Shown here piece after piece: positions 35,980-43,137 of a stretch of 64,000 nt of DNA. Source of the DNA: Pedobacter ginsenosidimutans (lineage in GTDB: Bacteria; Bacteroidota; Bacteroidia; Sphingobacteriales; Sphingobacteriaceae); contig NZ_LMZQ01000012.1 of the NCBI RefSeq assembly GCF_001442625.1, positions 1-64,000 on the forward strand. The letters are read 5' to 3'. The notes under the pieces are model-generated. The model saw nothing but the letters and a program-made list of their open reading frames with translations. It had not been told where the DNA came from and made no database searches. Within the stretch, counting starts at the first letter, position 1, and the number at the start of each line of letters is the position of its first letter. The position numbers and the translations under genes were made by a program.

Positions 35980-36010
35980 TAACATTACAACATTACTACG
36001 TTGCAACATT
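35980..36010. repeat. AACATT-type microrepeat between groES and groEL
   Basis: Three copies of AACATT (TAACATTA, CAACATTACTA, GCAACATT) lie within 31 bp, with further degenerate AACAT/ATGTT copies out to 35941. Minus-strand unit AATGTTG/A. It is a local tandem-like element in the groESL leader region. Confidence 0.45.
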
Positions 36011-36017
36011 TTAATTT

Positions 36018-36308
36018 TTACCCAACAACAGCGTAAATATCAGTTTCGCGCATAATTAAGTAATCTTTACCTTCATAAGGGAATTCGGTACCACCGTATT
36101 TACCATAAATTACAACATCGCCAACTTTTACACTCGCTTTTTTACCTTCAGCATCTTCTTCAGAAACAGAAACTACAGTTCCTTTAGATGGTTTTTCTTT
36201 TGCAGTATCAGGGATATACAAACCTGATGCAGTTTTCTCTTCTGCCGCAGCCGGTTCAACTATTACTCTGTTCGAACTGCCAGCAATTGGTTTAAGGTTT
36301 AACGCCAT
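36018..36308 (-). CDS. groES: Co-chaperonin GroES
   Basis: A 96-aa lid of the GroEL chamber. It begins MALNLKPIAGSSNRVIVEP, with the mobile loop AEEKTASGLYIPDTAKEKP (about 20-38) and the C-terminal KDYLIMRETDIYAVVG. The frame is open to 36365, but the family start is ATG at 36308. It precedes groEL by 101 nt on the same strand, so a groESL operon. No CIRCE inverted repeat was found upstream, so HrcA control is not supported from this sequence. Confidence 0.97.
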   Translation of the reverse strand: MALNLKPIAGSSNRVIVEPAAAEEKTASGLYIPDTAKEKPSKGTVVSVSEEDAEGKKASVKVGDVVIYGKYGGTEFPYEGKDYLIMRETDIYAVVG

Positions 36309-36548
36309 AACTTTTATTATTTTTTTATTTTGATTTGAGTTTTTAACTAAGCTTACAATTAACACTTTTTATGCCAAGAGGTTTAGCGGGACAAATTTTC
36401 ACCAAACTGTCAAACTTTTCACGCTAATTGAGAATGTGGGTGTCAGCATGGCAGTAAGTTTTGATTTTTTGAGCCAGATTTATTGTATAGATATTCAGCG
36501 TTGACAACTTACTAACCTGTATGCTCTTAGTTCGCCAGCCCTTGTTAG

Positions 36549-37313
36549 CTAAATTGGAACTTTCTCTGTTAAATATTTCCAATATCTTTTAGGTACATGC
36601 TGCAGATGCAGTTTGGTGTTTTTCCGCGCGACAATGTTGGCGCTTTTGAAATAATCTTTCCAAAGGGTAGTGTACAATGCCTCACGCTCGTCCATTAAAA
36701 CTGGTGCAAGATTTTGCTTATCTGCACCGTTGCTAAAGCTGATCGTAATTTCTTCCACGCTTGTTAAATTATAATGCAAACCATATTTGCGCTTTAAATC
36801 GTAAATTACCCAAGGCTGATCGGCGTAACGGTTTTTAAAATGACTGGATATTAAGGGCAGTACATTAAAATCAGGATCTATATTGGCGTAAAATATTCCA
36901 TCACCAGTTTTTTGAAAACGGATAAATGCTTCCATTCTGTGTTTTTCCCTTTCTACACTTTTGGCATACTTAGCCAGTGCAATTACATGCGGATTGCCAT
37001 AATTACTTTCTGCACCCAATTGATTTTGAAAAATGTATATGGTGAACTGAAAGACGTGGTTGTAAGCCTCGGGTATTTCTGATAAATAAGTACAATAGTA
37101 TTTGCGCTGCCAATCCTTTTTGAGTTTATTTTGCAGCCCTGCCCAAACCCGATCTGCTTTTTCTGCATTGGTGTTAACTGTAAAACTTTCTACAAAAGCT
37201 TCAGGCTGAAAAATTGAAGTAGATTTTAGCACAACTTTTCCTGGTTTACGTTCAAACCATTCGAAAACAGCGGTTAATAAACCTTGAAAAGTGCCGTCGA
37301 AAATGTAGGTCAT
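36549..37313 (-). CDS. TIGR03915-type DNA-metabolism protein (DUF4130-like)
   Basis: A 254-aa protein recognised as the usual partner of the radical SAM protein encoded upstream. The N-terminus YIFDGTFQGLLTAVFEWFERK (residues 3-23) and the C-terminus around LHLQHVPKRYWKYLTEK (about 233-249) are typical. In other bacteria the same domain is fused to a uracil-DNA glycosylase-like domain, hence the proposed link to DNA repair or modification; that fusion is absent here. The reaction is unknown. It lies 122 nt downstream of the radical SAM gene, with a palindromic repeat between. Confidence 0.82.
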   Translation of the reverse strand: MTYIFDGTFQGLLTAVFEWFERKPGKVVLKSTSIFQPEAFVESFTVNTNAEKADRVWAGLQNKLKKDWQRKYYCTYLSEIPEAYNHVFQFTIYIFQNQLGAESNYGNPHVIALAKYAKSVEREKHRMEAFIRFQKTGDGIFYANIDPDFNVLPLISSHFKNRYADQPWVIYDLKRKYGLHYNLTSVEEITISFSNGADKQNLAPVLMDEREALYTTLWKDYFKSANIVARKNTKLHLQHVPKRYWKYLTEKVPI

Positions 37314-37341
37314 AATTTAAATTGACAGGTTTTATATCGGT

Positions 37342-37411
37342 CGTCATTCCCGCGCAGGCGGGAATCTTAATGCCCTAAGCTTTAAGATTCCCAGTCAAGT
37401 TGGGAACGACG
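37342..37411. repeat. REP-like palindrome
   Basis: CGTCATTCCCGCGCAGGCGGG is followed by AATCTTAA, a short spacer, TTAAGATTCCC and GGGAACGACG: nested inverted repeats with outer arms of about 15 bp and an inner CCCGCGCAGGCGGG hairpin. It lies between the two DNA-metabolism genes. Confidence 0.65.
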
Positions 37412-37435
37412 CGTCTCGTTAAACGGACAGTGCTT

Positions 37436-38692
37436 TTAAAACAAAATCATCTGATTGTTATCTGTTTTTAAATATTTGCTCTGGCTTTCAGCTAAAATAA
37501 AAGCCTTGATCTGTGTGCCCTGATAATCTTTCAGCTGATAGGGGCTATCCAGGCAAACAATAAAGTGTTTGGCCCGGTTATAAGCCACGCCGATTTTTTT
37601 CAACTGATCAATCCTGAGTTTTCCGAATTTTCTGGCCTGCACAATTTTTTGGGCCGACATTACGCCGATACCCGGTATCCGGAGGATCATTTTATAATCA
37701 GCCGTATTAATATCCACAGGGAAATGTTGCATATTTCTAATCGCCCAGCTTAATTTTGGATCGATATCAATATCAAGGTTTGGGTTGGCATCGTTTAAAA
37801 TTTCCTGTACTTTAAAACCATAAAACCGCATCAGCCAATCGGTTTGATACAACCTGTTTTCTCTTAGCAATGGTGGCTGTGTACCAAGTATTGGCATCCT
37901 GGTGTCATTGCTAATGGGTACATAACCCGAATAATAAACTCTTTTTAGAGAAAAATTTTTGTAAAACGTATTCGCGGTGTACATGATATCTTTGTCGCTT
38001 TCTGGCGTGGCGCCAATAACCATCTGTGTGCTTTGTCCTGCAGGTACAAATGTTGGTACATGTTTGATCAGTTTTTTATCGGCAGTAAACTGGCTAATCT
38101 GCTGTTGCACAAAAGCCAAAGGTTTAATTACTTCCCCATGGTTTTTCTCGGGAGCCAAAAGCTTCAGGCCGGCTTCAGTTGGCATTTCTAAATTAATACT
38201 CATCCGGTCAGCATATAAGCCAGCTTCCTTAATCAGTTCATCACTGGCGCCCGGAATGGTTTTTAAATGGATATAGCCGTTGTAGTTCTGTTCCAAACGG
38301 AGTTTTTTAACGACTAACAACAGCCGTTCCATGGTAAAATCGGCATTTTTGAAAATCCCTGAGCTTAAGAACAAGCCTTCAATATAGTTGCGGCGATAAA
38401 AATTCATGGTCAGTTCTACTACTTCATCAACGGTAAAGGCCGCACGTTTTACATCGTTGCTTTTTCGCGAAACGCAGAACAAACAATCGTAGATACAATG
38501 ATTGGTTAGGAGGATTTTTAAAAGCGAAACACATCTGCCATCTTCAGTATAAGTATGGCAAATGCCCGATGCATGGCTATCGCCAAGGCCTTTATTGGTG
38601 TTTTTTCTCGTGCCGCCGCTTGATGAACAAGAAACATCATATTTAGCGGCGTCAGCAAGAATATTTAATTTTTCACGGATTCGATCGAACAT
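37436..38692 (-). CDS. TIGR03916-type radical SAM protein, putative DNA modification/repair
   Basis: A 418-aa radical SAM enzyme with the cluster motif CX3CX2C in LLTNHCIYDCLFCVSRKSND (about Cys68, Cys72 and Cys75) and a C-terminal helix-hairpin-helix DNA-binding segment, ILRIPGIGVMSAQKIVQARK (about 335-354). An N-terminal Cys-containing region (about 18-50) is also conserved-looking. The family is annotated as a putative DNA modification/repair protein linked with uracil-DNA glycosylase-like partners, but the chemistry is unknown. Its partner gene follows on the same strand. Confidence 0.88.
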   Translation of the reverse strand: MFDRIREKLNILADAAKYDVSCSSSGGTRKNTNKGLGDSHASGICHTYTEDGRCVSLLKILLTNHCIYDCLFCVSRKSNDVKRAAFTVDEVVELTMNFYRRNYIEGLFLSSGIFKNADFTMERLLLVVKKLRLEQNYNGYIHLKTIPGASDELIKEAGLYADRMSINLEMPTEAGLKLLAPEKNHGEVIKPLAFVQQQISQFTADKKLIKHVPTFVPAGQSTQMVIGATPESDKDIMYTANTFYKNFSLKRVYYSGYVPISNDTRMPILGTQPPLLRENRLYQTDWLMRFYGFKVQEILNDANPNLDIDIDPKLSWAIRNMQHFPVDINTADYKMILRIPGIGVMSAQKIVQARKFGKLRIDQLKKIGVAYNRAKHFIVCLDSPYQLKDYQGTQIKAFILAESQSKYLKTDNNQMILF

Positions 38693-38781
38693 AGGGATAT
38701 ATTTACTAACAAAGATAGTTTAATAACTAAAAATATTAGCAAATAGATTTGTTTAACCTATTCTATTTTGGAATAATAGCG

Positions 38782-39312
38782 TTAATTAAAACTGTTAGAA
38801 GGGTTGAGCTTTCTGCTTATTGGCAGTTGATGCGCAATATTATAGCTTTCCTGATAGTATTGCAGCTCAGAAAAGAAGCGGTCGGCCTCTATTTCGTGGT
38901 TTTTAAGCGGACTAAAGTTGGCGACGAAATCTGGGTTTTTAAATGCAATTTGATAAAAGTACCCTCCATTGTGGTTATCGAACATTTCAGTTACGCTGCT
39001 TACATTTTCCCATCCAGAAAAAAACTCGGTTCTCCGGTATAAGAAAGAAGTGCTTTTTAATTTAAAGCTTATACCTTTTTCACTGATTAAAATTTTACTA
39101 TGTACAAAAATCTGTGTTTTGGTAATCCATAATAAAAGAAGTGCCATTAAAATAATTGATAGCGAAACAAATATCAAAGTAGACGTTTCGGAAAGCGATG
39201 AAGGTAAACTAAAAAGACAATACAACATTAAGGAAATGAAGAACACAGGAATGCCAACCATCGCGATTAACAAAACACTATTTTTATGGTATTTTAGTTT
39301 GTAAGGATGCAT
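38782..39312 (-). CDS. Membrane protein with PH-like soluble domain
   Basis: A 176-aa protein with two transmembrane helices (about 14-36 and 43-66) and a soluble part of beta-strand character (about 70-150: KILISEKGISFKLKS, then FSGWENVSSVTEMFDNH), suggestive of a bacterial PH-like domain. No specific family or function recognised. It is a single gene, separated from neighbours by 80-90 nt on each side. Two overlapping opposite-strand ORFs are judged to be shadows. Confidence 0.7.
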   Translation of the reverse strand: MHPYKLKYHKNSVLLIAMVGIPVFFISLMLYCLFSLPSSLSETSTLIFVSLSIILMALLLLWITKTQIFVHSKILISEKGISFKLKSTSFLYRRTEFFSGWENVSSVTEMFDNHNGGYFYQIAFKNPDFVANFSPLKNHEIEADRFFSELQYYQESYNIAHQLPISRKLNPSNSFN

Positions 39313-39394
39313 GAGGATTAATTTTTGTAAAGTTAAGCCCTAATGCATTGTTCCGGAATACTTACTATTAGGTATTTTAATGGCTTATAGTTGA

Positions 39395-40039
39395 TTATTT
39401 GCCATCCCATTCTTTATAAAAGTGATCCAGATACAGCAGCATAAAATTGTGTCTTTCTGTGGCTATTGCTTTACCTGCTTCCGTATTCATCATGTCTTTC
39501 AATAACAGCAGTTTTTCGTAAAAATGGTTAATGGTAGGCGCGGTGGTATTTTTATAACTTTCTTTAGTGAGGTGTTCTTCGGGTAAAATAGCCGGATCGT
39601 AAAGTACCCTGTTTTTGAATCCACCATAGGTAAATGCTCTTGCAATGCCAATGGCCCCAATTGCGTCTAAGCGATCTGCATCCTGTACAATTTGCATTTC
39701 TTTTGAGGTGAAACCTGAGCCATCAAAACTATTTTTGAACGACATGTTCTGGATAATCAGTTTAACATGGGCAATAACCTCAGTATCAACAGCTATCGAT
39801 GCTAAAAATGAAGCAGCCATTTTCGGCCCCAGTTCTTCATCCCCATTATTAAATTTAGGATCAGCAATATCATGCAACAATGCGGCAAAGGCTACTACAA
39901 GTTCATCACCATTTTCTTGTTGATTAATGGTTTGAGCGGTTTTAAAAACACGTTCAATATGGAACCAATCGTGCCCTGCCTCGGCATTAGCCAATGTTTT
40001 CTGAACAAAATCGATAGTTTTTTGAATGGTAGCCTGCAT
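39395..40039 (-). CDS. HD-domain phosphohydrolase
   Basis: A 214-aa metal-dependent hydrolase with the HD motif set: His in AEAGHDWFHIERV (about 18-30), the HD pair in AALLHDIADPKF (about 52-53), and the distal Asp in VQDADRLDAIGAIGIARAF (about 118-136). It resembles the YedJ/YpgQ subgroup of nucleotide phosphohydrolases. Substrate unknown. It is cytoplasmic with no signal peptide. Confidence 0.88.
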   Translation of the reverse strand: MQATIQKTIDFVQKTLANAEAGHDWFHIERVFKTAQTINQQENGDELVVAFAALLHDIADPKFNNGDEELGPKMAASFLASIAVDTEVIAHVKLIIQNMSFKNSFDGSGFTSKEMQIVQDADRLDAIGAIGIARAFTYGGFKNRVLYDPAILPEEHLTKESYKNTTAPTINHFYEKLLLLKDMMNTEAGKAIATERHNFMLLYLDHFYKEWDGK

Positions 40040-40112
40040 AGTTCTAAATTTGTTCCAAAGGTATTGGAATTATTTGCAGGGTAAAAGAAATGATATCAAC
40101 AGCGCCTGGGTA

Positions 40113-40394
40113 TTAACTCGCAGCTGCTGTCCTGTTCTCATCATCAGCAATAATTTTAATTAAATCATTGTGGTTAAGAGTTAATAAATGAGATACTTCA
40201 ACCTCCAAAATTGCTGCAATTTGGAACAAACGATCGATCGTTAATTTACTATAACCGAGCTCAATTTTGCTATAAGCATTTTGAGATATTTTCAATTTCG
40301 CCGCCAGATAATCCTGAGTATAATCTCTGTATTCTCTAATTTTTCTGATATTCCCGGCAACATTCTTTGTCTTTAAAGCCAATACATCTTCCAT
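40113..40394 (-). CDS. XRE-family HTH transcriptional regulator
   Basis: A 93-aa DNA-binding protein with a Cro/C1-type helix-turn-helix at about 13-67: NIRKIREYRDYTQDYLAAKL followed by ISQNAYSKIELGYSKL and a third helix. The short C-terminal tail has no sensor domain. It resembles stand-alone regulators and phage-type antitoxins, but no toxin or phage gene is adjacent. The upstream 311 nt are gene-free. Confidence 0.86.
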   Translation of the reverse strand: MEDVLALKTKNVAGNIRKIREYRDYTQDYLAAKLKISQNAYSKIELGYSKLTIDRLFQIAAILEVEVSHLLTLNHNDLIKIIADDENRTAAAS

Positions 40395-40705
40395 AAAAAG
40401 GGGATAAATTTTTTAATGTTTTTTCATTATGTACGAAACTTTAACCGCAACAGTTTTTAAAAGTATAAATTTTAGCACTATTGGGAATTACGCGAAACGG
40501 ATTAATGAACTAAATGTTACAACAAAAAAATAACCTAAATGTTTAAGCGTTCTTTTTTTGGTTGATAATCAAGCTTTTGTGATGATTGTGTTCTTTTGAT
40601 AGAAGGGGCTAATGAGATATTTAGAAACATTATTACGTTAGGCCGTTCAAATCAACAAGAGAAAAGGTGGGGGTAAGAAAATACAGGAAAATTAACTATT
40701 AAGGG
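40395..40705. other. 311-bp intergenic region without visible gene
   Basis: No ORF, strong hairpin or repeat recognised. It presumably contains the promoter of the minus-strand XRE gene at its left end and the untranslated end of the gene at 40706 at its right end. Confidence 0.5.
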
Positions 40706-41200
40706 TTAGTATAGCCCCCAGTCATCTTCAAATTCGTCTTTTTCGAAATATTTAACCCATTCGATAAAGAGTAGACGAAACTTTTCAATTTCGTCTAAAA
40801 CAATATCTTTATATTCTGGAGTGCAGATTTCGAACATATCTGCTGCTCTCACCTGGGTTTCTAATTCACGGCAATTGGTTCTGATAATAGAGGCATTTTC
40901 CATTCTTAAAATATACATATCTGCACCTTCTGCCCCAACAATTTTAGGACATAACATGAGGGCATTCTGCATAATTAAGTTAGCGGTCATTTCGGCCATC
41001 TCTCCTTCCAGCGTTTCGCAGAACAGGGCAGCATATTTATATACAGCTCTTGCCTGGTTGTAAAGGCTTTTAGCCCTGGTCACTTTTAGTCTGACCTTTT
41101 CTGCATCAACACTTGATAGATTTTCTTCATCCTCATCATCCCGGCCAAATCGGCTAAAATGTTCCCATTCGGGCATATGGTCCATGTCATCAAATTCCAT
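40706..41200 (-). CDS. Conserved hypothetical acidic protein
   Basis: A 164-aa, strongly acidic protein with a disordered N-terminus (1-30) and a mainly helical body (about 35-155), including KSLYNQARAVYKYAALFCET and an acidic C-terminus EFEDDWGLY. No known domain recognised, no signal peptide. The frame extends to a TTG at 41209; ATG at 41200 is preferred. It lies 67 nt downstream of the RNA methyltransferase gene on the same strand and may be co-transcribed. Confidence 0.75.
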   Translation of the reverse strand: MEFDDMDHMPEWEHFSRFGRDDEDEENLSSVDAEKVRLKVTRAKSLYNQARAVYKYAALFCETLEGEMAEMTANLIMQNALMLCPKIVGAEGADMYILRMENASIIRTNCRELETQVRAADMFEICTPEYKDIVLDEIEKFRLLFIEWVKYFEKDEFEDDWGLY

Positions 41201-41267
41201 ATTCTTCAAAATTTTTTACGTTATGGTACGTAAGAGAGCGTAATATATTAATTTTCAATGAAAAAGA

Positions 41268-42449
41268 CTAGGCCTCAATTAACGGCGCCCGGCGAGAGCC
41301 GTCATATAATTCATACTCTAGTAAACGACAGTCTAATTTACCATTATAAAATTCAACTTTTTTAGCAGCTTTTAATCCAATTTTCTTTGCAAGATCAGGA
41401 TTTCCAGTGAAAATATATCCAGAATAGCCCTTGCATTTCGTTTTCATAAAATCGCCCATACGTTTATAAGTCAATTCTAACTTGCTATGCACCCCTAAAC
41501 GTTCACCATACTCAGGGTTAAAAACAACAACACCTTTGCCATCTTCAGGAACTGGCGTTAATTCAAAATCGCAAACTTCGAATTCGATTAAAGTATCAAC
41601 ACCAGCAGTTTTAGCATTTCTACGGGTTACTTCAACTGCATCTTCCGAAAGATCGGAAGCTACGATTTTAAGGTCGACATTTTTAATTACCTGATCTTTT
41701 AAAATTCTACGCTCGGCGAAAAAATCTTCTTCGTTATAACCTAAGATATGCATAAAGCCATAATTCATGCGGTATAATCCAGGGGCACGGTTGGTTGCAA
41801 TCAGCGCTGCTTCGATAGCTAAAGTTCCTGAACCGCACATTGGGTTAATAAATGGTGATTTCTTATCCCAGTTTGTTGCCAGAATAACCCCCGCGGCTAA
41901 AGCTTCTAACATAGGGGCCTTACCAGGTATTTTACGGTAACCGTGTTTGGCAAGGGTTTCGCCTGAAGTATCCATAAAAACATCGGCGTCTGCATCTTTC
42001 CAGTATAAATGCACTACTGTTTTGTTTGCATCAGATCCAGAGTTAGGGCGGATGCCTTTTTTCTCTTTCATGCGGTCTACTATTGCATCCTTTACTTTTA
42101 AGTTTGCGAAAAGTGGCGTGGTAATATTTGGGTTATCAACATTTGAGGTTACCGAGAAATAACCCGAAAAATCAATCAGTTCTTCCCACTCAATGGCTGC
42201 AATTTCATTGTATAAATCATCGGGTGTAATGGCCTTGAAACTTTTTATGGCATAGAGAATCTGACTGGCACAACGCAAGTTCAAATTGAGCTTTATGCAC
42301 TCTGTGAGGGTGATATTGAGCTCAACACCCGTAGCGAAAGATCTTTCTATGGTGTAACCTAAAGCCGTAACTTCATCTTGTAAATAGGGCGAAAGGCGCT
42401 TGTTGCAGGTAATAATTACCTTGCTTTTATTGTGGAAAACTTGCATCAT
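41268..42449 (-). CDS. THUMP-domain rRNA N2-guanine methyltransferase (RlmL-like)
   Basis: A 393-aa class I SAM-dependent RNA methyltransferase: N-terminal THUMP RNA-binding domain (about 45-160), SAM motif with NPMCGSGTLAIEAALIA (about 202-218), acidic loop VASDLSEDAVEVTRRNA, and catalytic motif NPEYGERLG (about 309-317), where Glu replaces the second Pro of NPPYGxR, a variant I associate with Bacteroidota members. It is shorter than E. coli RlmKL and corresponds only to the RlmL half. Target probably 23S rRNA. Confidence 0.88.
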   Translation of the reverse strand: MMQVFHNKSKVIITCNKRLSPYLQDEVTALGYTIERSFATGVELNITLTECIKLNLNLRCASQILYAIKSFKAITPDDLYNEIAAIEWEELIDFSGYFSVTSNVDNPNITTPLFANLKVKDAIVDRMKEKKGIRPNSGSDANKTVVHLYWKDADADVFMDTSGETLAKHGYRKIPGKAPMLEALAAGVILATNWDKKSPFINPMCGSGTLAIEAALIATNRAPGLYRMNYGFMHILGYNEEDFFAERRILKDQVIKNVDLKIVASDLSEDAVEVTRRNAKTAGVDTLIEFEVCDFELTPVPEDGKGVVVFNPEYGERLGVHSKLELTYKRMGDFMKTKCKGYSGYIFTGNPDLAKKIGLKAAKKVEFYNGKLDCRLLEYELYDGSRRAPLIEA

Positions 42450-42517
42450 AATATATGCGAAGTTATCAATAAAATTATAGAGATTTGATGTTTATAGTAC
42501 ATTAAGTAGTATTAGAT

Positions 42518-42883
42518 ATGGAAATTAAAGGAAAAGTACACGAAGTAGGTGCCACACAACAAGTAAGTGAAACGTTTAAAAAACGTGATTTAATAGTAGA
42601 ATACGCAGAAAATCCAACATACCCAGAATATATCCGTTTTGAGGCTTTACAAGATAAAACTGCATTATTAGATACATTTAAAGCAGGCGATGAGGTTGAG
42701 GTTTTCTTTAATTTACGTGGTCGTCCTTGGACAGATAAAGCAGGTAAAACATCATATTTTAACAGTTTGGTTATTTGGCGTATAAATGCAGTTGCAGCAG
42801 GTGCTCCAGCAGCTACACCAGCTTATGCAGCTCCGGTTGATGTAAGCAATGCACCAGGTGAAGATGATGATTTGCCTTTCTAA
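42518..42883 (+). CDS. DUF3127 protein with SSB-like acidic C-terminal tail
   Basis: A 121-aa protein. The core (1-90) matches DUF3127: MEIKGKVHEVGATQQVSETF, then GDEVEVFFNLRGRPWTDKAGK and SYFNSLVIWRI, an OB-fold-like small domain. An Ala/Pro-rich linker (about 92-110) leads to the tail GEDDDLPF, which closely resembles the protein-interaction tip of single-stranded DNA-binding protein. This suggests binding of SSB-interacting partners or single-stranded DNA (inference). It is a single gene with a strong terminator, divergent from the RNA methyltransferase gene. Confidence 0.88.
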   Translation: MEIKGKVHEVGATQQVSETFKKRDLIVEYAENPTYPEYIRFEALQDKTALLDTFKAGDEVEVFFNLRGRPWTDKAGKTSYFNSLVIWRINAVAAGAPAATPAYAAPVDVSNAPGEDDDLPF

Positions 42884-42918
42884 ATAAAGAATCTTTTTTA
42901 AGCAAACAATTTTGAACC

Positions 42919-42949
42919 ATGCCGAGGCTTTAGTCTCGGCATTTTTTTT
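42919..42949 (+). terminator. Intrinsic terminator after the DUF3127 gene
   Basis: ATGCCGAG (42919-42926) pairs with CTCGGCAT (42935-42942), followed by TTTTTTT. Confidence 0.9.
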
Positions 42950-42963
42950 GCCCTTTTGCCAGA

Positions 42964-43006
42964 CATCCGAAGTTTATCTGGCTCGTGGCACAGCAAACTT
43001 CGGATG
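42964..43006. repeat. Inverted repeat CATCCGAAGTTT
   Basis: CATCCGAAGTTT (42964-42975) and AAACTTCGGATG (42995-43006) are perfect 12-bp arms around a 19-nt loop containing TGGCTCGTGGCACAG, related to the palindrome near 11.6 kb. Confidence 0.6.
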
Positions 43007-43137
43007 CCTTTCGCGCGCATGCGCTGTTAAAATATGTTAAAAACAAACACTTCGCTTAGCTAATCAGTATTTTTGATATCTGTTTAGATTTAAGAAGATT
43101 ATGCTCCGGTTTTTTTAATTTAAAACCAATCTAGTTC

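Noticed and set aside
36309..36548. CIRCE operator upstream of groES
   Set aside because: No TTAGCACTC-N9-GAGTGCTAA inverted repeat was seen in the upstream 240 nt.
38749..39304. Two plus-strand ORFs (97 and 111 aa) opposite the PH-like membrane protein
   Set aside because: The minus-strand frame has clear membrane helices and a continuous domain; the plus ORFs overlap each other and show no features.
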